The position numbers were made by a program, and so were the translations under genes. Under the pieces are notes generated by a model. It had not been told where the DNA came from. It ran no database searches and saw only the letters and a list, made by a program, of their open reading frames with translations. A DNA stretch of 46,994 nucleotides from assembly GCA_937916845.1 (NCBI GenBank), contig CALFSK010000039.1, positions 1 to 46,994 on the forward strand. Direction: 5' to 3'. This document shows, piece after piece, positions 34,214 to 42,423 of the stretch (positions within the stretch are counted from its first letter, which is position 1; every line of letters begins with the position of its first letter). This DNA is from an uncultured Lactobacillus sp. (GTDB taxonomy: Bacteria > Bacillota > Bacilli > Lactobacillales > Lactobacillaceae).

Positions 34214-34861
34214 TCACCCCTGAATCACGTATAAGCCACTCTTATCAACTAACGTATTATACTGCGCTTGGGTGATAACGTTGATTACTGCGTCTTTACC
34301 GCTGTCGCCTTTAGCACCAACGAGAGAGGCCAGCCATTGATTAACACTGCCAGAGAAGCCAGCATTCACAGCAACCTGATATGCAGAAAGTCCTTGTTCT
34401 CCAGGATCTCCTTTTTCACCCTTATCAATCGTGCTTGCGGCTTTATTCATTGCTTTAACAAAGTCATCAAAAGCAATGGTCGTAATCGTGCTACCATTGG
34501 CACTTTGAATGTTATTGTCAATTGTAAACCCGGTCGATCCATCACTAGGGTAGATTGACGTTCCAGTGCTATCAACCACCCATACTTCAATGGCATAGCT
34601 ACCAGCTGGTAAACTAGTCATCAAGTCAGCAGTAAAGGTAACGGTGACTTGACCAGTCGTTGGGTCTGTTAAACTAGTTGGGTCAACTGTGGCCGATTTA
34701 AGATAGCCACTATCATTGCCCAATTTAACGGTAATTGAAGTAACGTTAGTTAAGTCAGTGGCCACATTATCATTGCCACATATTAACGTAAAGCTAGTGG
34801 TGGTATCACCAATTTTAACCGTCTGTGGTGAAGTATCGGTAAAACTAAGCGTTTTCGCCAT
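34214..34861 (-). CDS. BppU-like baseplate upper protein
   Basis: A 215-residue protein. The start is ATG 34861 after AAAAGGAGG; a longer frame adds 15 residues without a site. Residues about 1-115 match the BppU N-terminal domain ('DTSPQTVKIGDTTTSFTLI...LTNVTSITVKLGND...TVTFTADLMTSLPAGSYAIEVWV'). After a helical linker comes a short collagen-like piece 'GEKGDPGEQG' and 'SGSVNQWLASLVGAKGDSGKDA', ending with 'AQYNTLVDKSGLYVIQG'. In lactococcal phages BppU joins receptor-binding trimers to the Dit/Tal core. Here the neighbouring 159-residue protein could be the attached tip. Confidence 0.8.
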   Translation of the reverse strand: MAKTLSFTDTSPQTVKIGDTTTSFTLICGNDNVATDLTNVTSITVKLGNDSGYLKSATVDPTSLTDPTTGQVTVTFTADLMTSLPAGSYAIEVWVVDSTGTSIYPSDGSTGFTIDNNIQSANGSTITTIAFDDFVKAMNKAASTIDKGEKGDPGEQGLSAYQVAVNAGFSGSVNQWLASLVGAKGDSGKDAVINVITQAQYNTLVDKSGLYVIQG

Positions 34862-35006
34862 CTTTAGGCGCCTCCTTTTCAGCCAACTTGGCATTGAGTT
34901 GGTCAATTTGAACTTGTGCCATCGCTAATTGCTGGTCTTTAACGGCAATCGCTTGGGCATAGTTACTTGTAAGTTTGCTAATTAAAGCTTGTGCATCGAT
35001 ATTCAT
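34845..35006 (-). CDS. Small phage coiled-coil protein (53 residues)
   Basis: An open frame with AGGAGG 9 bases before the ATG; its 3' end overlaps the BppU-like gene by 17 bases, so the BppU ribosome binding site lies inside it. The protein is helical throughout ('LISKLTSNYAQAIAVKDQQLAMAQVQIDQLNAKLAEKEAP') with heptad-like spacing. Such small proteins occur beside tail-fibre genes of lactobacillar phages; the function is unknown. Confidence 0.75.
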   Translation of the reverse strand: MNIDAQALISKLTSNYAQAIAVKDQQLAMAQVQIDQLNAKLAEKEAPKDGENA

Positions 35007-35009
35007 ATA

Positions 35010-35282
35010 TTAAGCCTCCTGTGTGGTGGTCGTTGTAGTCGTGGTAGTGTTTAAATAAGGATTAATGTCCGCGGCAATTGCAGTCATGCAAGCAACGTAA
35101 AGACCAGCATTGGGATCATCAACAGTTCCTTTTTTCATAGCGGCTAAATAAGCTGCGTTATCCAAAACTATATAACCATCAAGATTATCTGCAGTAACTG
35201 GGTAGGCAAACGTAAAATAAACCCCAGTCCCTTTTTCATCCCGTGCTTGTTCCACCCGTGTGATTTGTAAGTTGTCATTCAT
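35010..35282 (-). CDS. Small phage protein with a poly-threonine tail
   Basis: A 90-residue protein. The start is ATG 35282 after GGAGG; it overlaps the fibre gene stop by 8 bases. Residues 1-75 form a small compact domain ('LQITRVEQARDEKGTGVYFTFAYPVTADNLDGYIVLDNAAYLAAM'). The C-terminus contains nine consecutive threonines followed by QEA. The codons of the run are mixed (ACT, ACC, ACG, ACA). It lies between fibre and baseplate genes; a structural or assembly role is inferred only from position. Confidence 0.75.
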   Translation of the reverse strand: MNDNLQITRVEQARDEKGTGVYFTFAYPVTADNLDGYIVLDNAAYLAAMKKGTVDDPNAGLYVACMTAIAADINPYLNTTTTTTTTTQEA

Positions 35283-38127
35283 TAATATTATCCTCCATTT
35301 CAATTTCCATTTTTCTCACTCTAATTTGAAGCTGTTCATTTTCACGTTGCAAAGCTTTGATTGCCGACCACCCGTAAAAAGTGGCTTTGTTGATGTCGAT
35401 AGTTTCACCATCAAGCGCCATAATTTCTGGAGCAATGTAGTAGCTTCGCTCGTCGTTCACATCATCAATAATCGGGCCCATATGGAGCCCGTGAGTGTTG
35501 TTTTCGCCTTTATAAAGGTAGGTCGCAAGGCTTGTGTTAGCTACTACGTTACCGTTAGGTTGAACAGCAACAACGGTTTTCTTTTTAGATAGCTGACTTG
35601 AAGAACTAAGGTTGGCCGCAACAATCGTTTCGAGAGCGTTACCTTTTCCTGATCCTTGCTCAAAGTAAATCCAATTGTTGCTGGGAGAATTTATGACATA
35701 GTTGGCAGCGCCCAGTTTGATTCCCCCAAATTGAGCCCACGTACTTGACCCGTCCAACCCTCCAGTAATCTCCATACCCTGTCCTTTAATATGAACCCCA
35801 TTAGAGTTTACGACGAAAGTATCGTTTGCATCACCGGTTGAAAGTGAAATCAGATCAGCGTCCATATAGGCCCGCCCACCGGTTGCACTGGTGAACTTAA
35901 TGTATGAGGCCGATAGGGTGCTTTGAACATTACCCACATTCTGAGTCGCACCATCAATTGTTCTTGAACCGTTTGAGTTTGCAACGATATAACCGCTACC
36001 TATTTTTAAAGTACCCGTGTTAAGTTTCCAAGCATGATAATGATTGTTGGAATCTTGATCAACCCCATCATAGGTAGTTGTTAAAGTTCCGTTATTATCT
36101 AAGATTACTTGACCAGCCGATAAGATGTTGCCTGTGTCTGAAGTGTAACCTTGATACTTTGAGCCTTGATTAATCATTGGCTGGCTAAAAGTAAAGTCTC
36201 CTGACCCATTATAGACATTATAGTCAATTGAAACGTATGATGCCGTTGACGGCATGACCAAATTTTCAACTGTTAATAGATTCCAGTCGTGATAATTACC
36301 ATCAGAAATATAATTAGTACCATCTGCACCAACTTGGTTTAAACTGCTATCCCAAAATCTAAGTGCAATATTAAATTCAGTACCTTTAGTGGCGTTCCTT
36401 ACGAGAAGCCATGCTGACGAACTAAACGCCCTATCGTTAGAATAATTCACGGGCATTAATTTAGAACGTGCTGATTGAACCCAATATGCACCGTTCGTGG
36501 TTGAATTCCAATTTATTCCGAGTGTTCCAGCGTGGGCCGAGTTATTGACCACATGACCACCATTTGTGAGGCTCCAACCTGCGGCATTACCTAAAAGTTC
36601 TGAATTATAAACAAAGTTTTTGTTGCCAATCAGTGAAAGTGATGTCGCCGTGATGTTCCCTTTATCATCTGTGGTAAAAGTCCCATTAGGATTACTAAAA
36701 GTTCTCGCAACAATGTCTACGCCTTCCAGTGTCCCCGTGGTAATTTTTCCAATATTTGCAGATAGTGCAGATAGGGAGCCAACATCAATATGACTGGCAC
36801 CGATTTTTCCTGTGGTAATGTTTGACGCGTTCAAATTTTTAACGGTAATCACATTTGCATCAATTGTTCCAGCAGTTAGTTTGTTGGCACTAAGATTACC
36901 TACTTGGGCGTCTGTGATAGCAGCATTGGCTATTTGAGCAGTACCTACAGCTAGTTTGCCTATCTTGGCATTGGTAATTGCACCATCACCTATTTGGGCG
37001 GTTCCTACAGCTAGGCTAGCAATTTTAGCACTACTGATAGCGGCGTCTTTAATATTGGCCGTGCCAACAGCTAATGAGCCAATCTGGGCATTGGTAATTG
37101 CACCGTTGGCTATCTGTGCTGTACCTACAGCCAATTTGCCTATCTTGGCATTAGTAATTGCACCATCACCAATCTGAGCCGTGCCTACGGCTAGTTCAGC
37201 AATCTGTGCACTACCTACAGCCTCCTTACCAATCTGTGCATTGGTAATTGCACCATTGGCTATCTCAGCAGTCCCGATAACCTCTTTATCAATAACCGTC
37301 TCTGTTGTTATATGGACTACCGAGCCGTCCTTAACGCCTGCACTAAGCGTCTGATAATCAGCACTTGCCTTGTTAGCACTTGCTGTTGCTGTACTACCGG
37401 CTAATATGGCATTTGAGGCGGCTTGACTAGCACTATTAGCAACACTAGTAGCATTATTACCAGCAATTTGAGCTTGACTAGCAACTGTAATTGCTTTGTT
37501 TGCCGTTACTACTGCTGTACTACCAACTATTACTGCACCGGAAGCGGCCTGACTAGCAGTGTTAGCAACACTAGTTGCATTATCACCAGCAATTTGTGCT
37601 ACCGTAGCCGCACTATAAGCCTGTGAAGCCACCTGACTAGCATTATCACCCGTTATAGCTGCTTGTGACGACACAATATCAGCATTTGACGCAACCTGAC
37701 TAGCAACCGCAACGTCCGATTTTGTATTTGCTATATCGGTGTCATAACTCGCTTGAAGTTTATTTTCCATCAGAGCCATTTGATTATTAAAGTCAGATAA
37801 AGCCGCAGCGTACTTGTCACGATCTATGTCGCTAGCCTTATCCCCGGTTCCAATAACAGACCCCATGAAGCTGTTCAAATTAGCATAAGCCGATTCTAAT
37901 TCTTTAGTATCAATTCCTAAACTTTTTGCCCGTTCCAACAAAACATTGTAGCGTGATGTTTCCCCAGCAAATCGTGCCGTGGTACCCTGCTTCTCAATTA
38001 CTGACATCATATTAGGATCATACAAGTTTTTCACATCTTGATCAGTAGACTTAGCCTGATCTGTAACTGCGTTAATTCTGATGCCATCATCCGATAAAGT
38101 GACTTGAACCGGATTTGATTCTGTCAT
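35275..38127 (-). CDS. Long phage tail-fibre / minor structural protein
   Basis: A 950-residue fibre. Residues about 1-140 form a helical N-terminus for attachment to the tail tip. Residues about 140-265 are an Ala/Ser-rich coiled-coil-like series ('SQVASQAYSAATVAQIAGDNATSVAN'). About 285-414 holds 6.5 in-phase 20-residue units of the type GTAQIANGAITNAQIGKLAV, a likely trimeric beta-helix or coiled shaft. A jelly-roll-like carbohydrate-binding part follows ('NKNFVYNSELLGNAAGWSL...', about 500-640), then another beta region. The last 60 residues ('ATFYGWSAIKALQRENEQLQIRVRKMEIEM') form a helical end that resembles intramolecular chaperone or trimerisation tails. Receptor recognition is the probable role. 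Confidence 0.8.
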   Translation of the reverse strand: MTESNPVQVTLSDDGIRINAVTDQAKSTDQDVKNLYDPNMMSVIEKQGTTARFAGETSRYNVLLERAKSLGIDTKELESAYANLNSFMGSVIGTGDKASDIDRDKYAAALSDFNNQMALMENKLQASYDTDIANTKSDVAVASQVASNADIVSSQAAITGDNASQVASQAYSAATVAQIAGDNATSVANTASQAASGAVIVGSTAVVTANKAITVASQAQIAGNNATSVANSASQAASNAILAGSTATASANKASADYQTLSAGVKDGSVVHITTETVIDKEVIGTAEIANGAITNAQIGKEAVGSAQIAELAVGTAQIGDGAITNAKIGKLAVGTAQIANGAITNAQIGSLAVGTANIKDAAISSAKIASLAVGTAQIGDGAITNAKIGKLAVGTAQIANAAITDAQVGNLSANKLTAGTIDANVITVKNLNASNITTGKIGASHIDVGSLSALSANIGKITTGTLEGVDIVARTFSNPNGTFTTDDKGNITATSLSLIGNKNFVYNSELLGNAAGWSLTNGGHVVNNSAHAGTLGINWNSTTNGAYWVQSARSKLMPVNYSNDRAFSSSAWLLVRNATKGTEFNIALRFWDSSLNQVGADGTNYISDGNYHDWNLLTVENLVMPSTASYVSIDYNVYNGSGDFTFSQPMINQGSKYQGYTSDTGNILSAGQVILDNNGTLTTTYDGVDQDSNNHYHAWKLNTGTLKIGSGYIVANSNGSRTIDGATQNVGNVQSTLSASYIKFTSATGGRAYMDADLISLSTGDANDTFVVNSNGVHIKGQGMEITGGLDGSSTWAQFGGIKLGAANYVINSPSNNWIYFEQGSGKGNALETIVAANLSSSSQLSKKKTVVAVQPNGNVVANTSLATYLYKGENNTHGLHMGPIIDDVNDERSYYIAPEIMALDGETIDINKATFYGWSAIKALQRENEQLQIRVRKMEIEMEDNINE
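36886..37275 (-). repeat. 60-bp tandem repeats in the fibre gene
   Basis: Six and a half units encode 20-residue repeats with consensus G-T-A-Q-I-x-x-G-A-I-T-N-A-x-I-G-x-L-A-V. Two units (GDGAITNAKIGK type) are identical at the protein level and nearly so in DNA. One unit is a half-length copy (GSAQIAELAV), indicating a past contraction. Confidence 0.9.
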
Positions 38128-38142
38128 TTGGCTTCCCCCTTT

Positions 38143-40536
38143 CTATTCATCATCATCGGCCATCACGGCTGTATTAATTTGAGTTGCTTCTGGACGGACA
38201 TTAATCGGTATTGTAAATACCCGTTCAGTTTCGGTTCCTTTGGCATCTTCACAATTAAAGGTAATCAAGAGTTCACGGCTACCGTCGGATTCGTATAAAA
38301 TGTTGCAGGTTTCTGGCTCTTGCGCCACATCGGTCATCTTTAAATCCATGTCCAACAGATAATTCATGGCGAACTCTTGGCCCTTGTGCACGACGTTAAT
38401 GGCATAAAGCATACGGTTATCGCTCATGTTCACATTACCAGACTGCCAATATACATAGGGAAAGTCTAAACATTGCGATTGATAAGTTTGTTCAGCAATC
38501 TCAAAGCCATAATTGGTGATATTGAAGGTATACAAAACGTTATAGTTGCCAGCCTGTACATCGGATAGCTTTAAAATGTCTTGGGTACCATCGGAATAGC
38601 CACATAGCACATAGCCATGTTTAAGGTCAGCATTAACCCGGCAATATTTACCGACTGTACAATAGTGAGTAATCCGGCTATCATTGGCCGCTAAAGTTGC
38701 TCCCGCAACGTATGGGAAACGGCTAATAGCATAGCTTTTACTGGCAGTGTCCACACACGTAGAAGCCCAAATATAGGTGCCCGAGCTAGTTTCCTCAACC
38801 GAAAAGCTAGCCCCGTGACCACCATTTGTAATTTTCATCATGCTTACGGTCGAAAAGTCCGCATTATGAAGGACGTACAAGGTATCCTTGGTTGTTTTTT
38901 TGTTAATGGCCCGTGACGTAATATACTGGCCGTTACTTAGTCTGCACATATACTGGGCTGCCTTTTGTGCTCCGACTGCCGTACTAATTGGATTAAAGTC
39001 CCCTAGATGAGTAATCGCGGCGGTGTCCAAACTAATTTCGGGGTCATCTTGAATATAGCCCGTTTCAATCGTGCCATGTAAGGTGCCCACTGCAGCAAAT
39101 GGGGCATTAATTAAATAGCCAGTCGCTTGGTAACTTGGATCAACCGTGCCATCTGTATTATAACGGCGCCAAATAAAGCCCTTGCTGTCAATGTAGGAGC
39201 TAATGTTCGTGCCACTTTCCCAAGCGCTTAAAATAATCCGTTTAGTTTGGCTAGCGTCATTAAAATTAATACCATCAGGCGTTGTATCGACTGGCTGAAC
39301 TGAGCTAGCATCCTTTTTAGCCTTTTCCAAGGCCGACCGTAAAGCATTTTGATACCCTGTTAACCAGGCAGGCGTACTAGCGATAACCGTGACATATTCA
39401 CCAAATCCTACTGTATTACCATAGGGGTTAGCAAAGCTAATCGTTCGTTGAATCACACGACCACTAGCATCTAAGACTGGCTTAATCATCTCATCTTTAA
39501 AACGAATCGTAGCACCCAACGGTGGGTTAAAATCAGGCGTTACGTTAACTTCATAATAGGTCCGTGGGTGATTATACAGTGCTAAAATCTCCTGGGCCCA
39601 AGCCTTCAATCCAGCCGGATGTTCAATTGAATTGGCGGTAATTACGCCTTCATAATACATTCCCAGTTGCCAGTCAGGATTATATTCACGGTTAGCATCT
39701 TCATCGACAATGTACGCTTTTCCGCCATTAGCCTTCGCAATCGTGCTGCCATTATGACCATACGGAATTAGCTTCGTAATGGGATTAAAGACCGTCGTCC
39801 GCTTAATGCTAGTCATGTTTCGGCCAAAAATGGCTTCATTGTAAACAACATTTACATTTAGCTGATCAACCACTTCACATGTTTTACTAAGAATATTTCC
39901 CTGACTATCAATTTCAACGTACGCATCAATTTCAACGTTATAAGTCTGCAGCAACGTTTGTAGTAATGTGCTAGCCTTGCTTTTTCCGTCAATGCTAAAA
40001 GAACTAACCATAGTGTTATTAGTATTAAACTTGAGCGTCCAGCCCGTGCTACTGAACACTTCTTTGAACGCATCCTGAATGCTCGTGCTAGTCGTCGGCA
40101 TGGCTATCGGGTAATGGTGCGCCAAAGTGTACAGCATTAAGTTCGTTAGATTTAGCGTTGTAATATGCTTTACAGCTCCCGTATTCGCCTCATCAGTACT
40201 GTAAATCCGCATCACGTACCAATGCCCTGCCACAGCGTCATAGTAGGCTAAGTTATTGCCAGCAATTGCTTTATCACTGTCAGGCTGACCCTGCAAGACA
40301 TCCACGGAACCACTGTGGTCAAACTTTTTGGATTGCGCATTAAGGTTAATAGTTCCACTAAAATTATCTTGAGTCCCCACATTAACGTCATCATCATAGC
40401 TAGTGCTGGTGTTATCACTATCCGCTAACTGAATCTTGATACTATCATTTGAAAACTGGGTGGCACCATCAATAGTCAGTGTTCCAACTCGTTTTAAATT
40501 TTTATCAAGAATCAAATACTGATTTGTTAAAGACAA
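38143..40536 (-). CDS. Tail-associated (Tal-like) protein with TagC-like propeller
   Basis: A 797-residue tail-tip protein. The TTG start at 40536 is set by a GGGGGA site. Residues about 1-420 match the prophage minor structural protein/Tal N-terminal domain that forms the gp27-like hub ('QYLILDKNLKRVGTLTIDGATQFSND...', 'ITKLIPYGHNGSTIAKANGGKAYIVDEDANREY'). From about 500 to 790 comes a beta-propeller-like domain with 'QYMCRLSNGQYITSRAINKK', 'KITNGGHGASFSVEETSSGTYIWAS' and 'LDFPYVYWQSGNV', resembling the TagC / phage P68 receptor-binding propeller. In those relatives the propeller is linked to teichoic acid, so wall teichoic acid of the host is the inferred receptor. There is no peptidase domain; lytic domains are in the tape measure protein instead. 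Confidence 0.82.
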   Translation of the reverse strand: MSLTNQYLILDKNLKRVGTLTIDGATQFSNDSIKIQLADSDNTSTSYDDDVNVGTQDNFSGTINLNAQSKKFDHSGSVDVLQGQPDSDKAIAGNNLAYYDAVAGHWYVMRIYSTDEANTGAVKHITTLNLTNLMLYTLAHHYPIAMPTTSTSIQDAFKEVFSSTGWTLKFNTNNTMVSSFSIDGKSKASTLLQTLLQTYNVEIDAYVEIDSQGNILSKTCEVVDQLNVNVVYNEAIFGRNMTSIKRTTVFNPITKLIPYGHNGSTIAKANGGKAYIVDEDANREYNPDWQLGMYYEGVITANSIEHPAGLKAWAQEILALYNHPRTYYEVNVTPDFNPPLGATIRFKDEMIKPVLDASGRVIQRTISFANPYGNTVGFGEYVTVIASTPAWLTGYQNALRSALEKAKKDASSVQPVDTTPDGINFNDASQTKRIILSAWESGTNISSYIDSKGFIWRRYNTDGTVDPSYQATGYLINAPFAAVGTLHGTIETGYIQDDPEISLDTAAITHLGDFNPISTAVGAQKAAQYMCRLSNGQYITSRAINKKTTKDTLYVLHNADFSTVSMMKITNGGHGASFSVEETSSGTYIWASTCVDTASKSYAISRFPYVAGATLAANDSRITHYCTVGKYCRVNADLKHGYVLCGYSDGTQDILKLSDVQAGNYNVLYTFNITNYGFEIAEQTYQSQCLDFPYVYWQSGNVNMSDNRMLYAINVVHKGQEFAMNYLLDMDLKMTDVAQEPETCNILYESDGSRELLITFNCEDAKGTETERVFTIPINVRPEATQINTAVMADDDE

Positions 40537-40552
40537 TTGTCATCCCCCTTTC

Positions 40553-40588
40553 TATGTAAAAAGAGGCTGCCCGCTAAGGCACCCTCTA
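40553..40588 (-). terminator. Hairpin with T-run between Dit and Tal genes
   Basis: On the minus strand AGAGG-TGCC and GGCA-CCTCT (with small bulges) are followed by TTTTTACATAG, between the Dit stop and the Tal binding site. A likely partial terminator or processing site. Confidence 0.65.
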
Positions 40589-40595
40589 AGCTAAA

Positions 40596-42350
40596 TCATA
40601 GTATGCGTGGTAAATATTTAAGTGTAATCTGAGCATCACTTAAGTCGCCAACCATCGTTAAATTATTCACACCGGGGCGTAATTTAGGATAATCAGTACT
40701 CCATACTGGTGAGACTAACCGGCCGTTAACAGTAGTTGAGTCCGTCTCACAATCCATTACAATTTCTTCACCCGCATTTGCAATGAAGGTCGGCTGGAAA
40801 GCTGCTGGCTCGGTATGCTGCCAAATTTGGATACCAGTAATCGTCATGTATGGATCCTTATACTTAATTTTGCTAATGTCTTCAGTGATTGGGCGCTTTA
40901 AAAATACGGCACCAACACCACCAAGCGCTGTAGTATACTTGCCCGCTGTGTCCACATACTTTCCTTTTACAACTAAATGTTTGGTTGCATCTTTGTAGGG
41001 CTGTCCCGTTTTTGTGTTGTACTGCGTTAAGGACCATGTAAAAACATTACCTTTTTTAGTAATATCTAAAACGATCCAAGCAGAGGTTAAAGCCGATTTT
41101 TCCTCTTTATTGACGACATTTACATATTGCTTTTTCTTTTCTTTAATGGTCTTCTTAACGACTTTACCTTTTTTATTCTTTGATTTTTTTACAACGGTTT
41201 TAGTTTTAGTCCCAGTTTTTACCTTGAACTTTTGTGGCGTAGGATGGTTAAAAGAACCGGTGGGGCCATAATCATGATAAAGGTTATGGTGAGTACCGTC
41301 GCCCTTGGCTAATTTGCTACCAGGTTCACACAACTGTAAACGTAGCAGCGGGCGCGCACCCTTGCTAATATCTACGAACCCAAATCGTAGAATAGTATTA
41401 CCGTTGGCATCTAGCAGTAAGATTTCACAGCTCCCCATTGCGCGGCCATTATGCGTGCCAGAATACTTAATATGGTGTAACCCGGCACGCACTCGCCAGT
41501 CAGTCAACGCATTCGTAAGCCCGGTATACCGATAAGCCGGACCATACGAGATATCACCAAGCTTGGTCGGCATCTTGCCAAAATCTTTGACCTTCATAGC
41601 GGTACTCTTACTACTAATCTCACAACTACCTTGATAGACATTATTACCACTGGTTTGCATCCCCGAAATAGCTGTTGAATCGTTCGTCCACATCGCCATT
41701 GTCGCAATAGGATCATTAACTACTCTGACATCCGGCTGTACAGCATCGGCCTGATCCTCATCCGTTTCCGGACCCAATCCAAATATCCCACCGTTCAGGG
41801 AAAAACCGATATATTTCAAATCACGTTTTGCGACGGCTTGAATAACTGGCTCTGTTCTGGCCGTCCCACCAACAGTAATCGTGTTCAATCCAACCTTGAG
41901 CGACGTTTCAACTTGTGGCTTAGTTGCCCGCGGGTCCGATTGAACAAAAGTGATTGTTAACGTTGCGTCAAACATCCCGGTATTTATTGGGGCAGGATCG
42001 CTGATTGCTGTAATATGACCCCAGTACGTCACATCGGGTTCAAAACCAAACACTAACGGATATTCTTCGCCATTCTTATCCGGATCGTCACTCAGCAATA
42101 ATCCGGCCAAATTATGCATCACCTGGTTAAAAAGTCTTTGATTATCGGCACAATAGACGGTAACCGGAATATTGATTGTCCGTCCTGTGTAGTCCGTCCC
42201 CAGAAACTGTGTCCCATACTTTGCGGGAATGTCAGTTGTTTGTTCTGCCATTGCGGGCGCACTGGGAAGAATTACATTGCCCATCTCAACCTGTAAATCA
42301 TCCCGGCTATTCATGCCAGCGTATTCAAAATCATCTCGTTTTAAGGTCAC
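40596..42350 (-). CDS. Distal tail protein (Dit), enlarged by inserted domain
   Basis: A 584-residue Dit; classical Dit proteins have about 250-300 residues. The N-terminal belt domain is clear: 'FLGTDYTGRTINIPVTVYCADNQRLFNQVMHNLAGLLL' and 'YWGHITAISDPAPINTGMFDATLTITFVQSDP'. The galectin-like domain from about residue 160 is interrupted by about 330 residues containing a lectin-like beta domain ('AYRYTGLTNALTDWRVRAGLHHIKYSG', 'LLDANGNTILRFGFVDI') with a lysine-rich loop ('KTKTVVKKSKNKKGKVVKK'). The fold resumes at the end ('FIANAGEEIVMDCETDSTTVNGRLV...LRPGVNNLTM'). This is an 'evolved Dit' with a carbohydrate-binding insertion, usual in lactobacillar phages. The GTG start follows AAGGAGG. Confidence 0.87.
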   Translation of the reverse strand: MTLKRDDFEYAGMNSRDDLQVEMGNVILPSAPAMAEQTTDIPAKYGTQFLGTDYTGRTINIPVTVYCADNQRLFNQVMHNLAGLLLSDDPDKNGEEYPLVFGFEPDVTYWGHITAISDPAPINTGMFDATLTITFVQSDPRATKPQVETSLKVGLNTITVGGTARTEPVIQAVAKRDLKYIGFSLNGGIFGLGPETDEDQADAVQPDVRVVNDPIATMAMWTNDSTAISGMQTSGNNVYQGSCEISSKSTAMKVKDFGKMPTKLGDISYGPAYRYTGLTNALTDWRVRAGLHHIKYSGTHNGRAMGSCEILLLDANGNTILRFGFVDISKGARPLLRLQLCEPGSKLAKGDGTHHNLYHDYGPTGSFNHPTPQKFKVKTGTKTKTVVKKSKNKKGKVVKKTIKEKKKQYVNVVNKEEKSALTSAWIVLDITKKGNVFTWSLTQYNTKTGQPYKDATKHLVVKGKYVDTAGKYTTALGGVGAVFLKRPITEDISKIKYKDPYMTITGIQIWQHTEPAAFQPTFIANAGEEIVMDCETDSTTVNGRLVSPVWSTDYPKLRPGVNNLTMVGDLSDAQITLKYLPRIL

Positions 42351-42375
42351 GATTTAACCTCCTTTTTAAATTTAA

Positions 42376-42413
42376 CTATGTAAAAAGGGTGCCCAATTAA
42401 GGGCGACCCTTTA
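42376..42413 (-). terminator. Hairpin with T-run between tape measure and Dit genes
   Basis: On the minus strand AAAGGGTCGCCC and GGGCACCCTTT form a stem with a small bulge, followed by TTTTTACATAG, the same tail as the hairpin at 40553-40588. Confidence 0.7.
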
Positions 42414-42423
42414 ATTGATGGCT

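Noticed and set aside
36886..37275. Possible CRISPR-like spacing of repeats
   Set aside because: The units are contiguous, in frame and coding, with no unique spacers.
36956..37626. Plus-strand frames inside the fibre repeats, rich in Ala/Ile/Pro or Cys/Tyr/Ser
   Set aside because: They are antisense shadows of the 60-bp repeats and coiled-coil repeats and keep the same periodicity; no start signals.
41014..41271. Plus-strand frame rich in Phe and Leu, membrane-like
   Set aside because: It is the complement of the lysine-rich loop of the Dit protein (AAA/AAG reads as TTT/CTT), so the hydrophobicity is an artefact.
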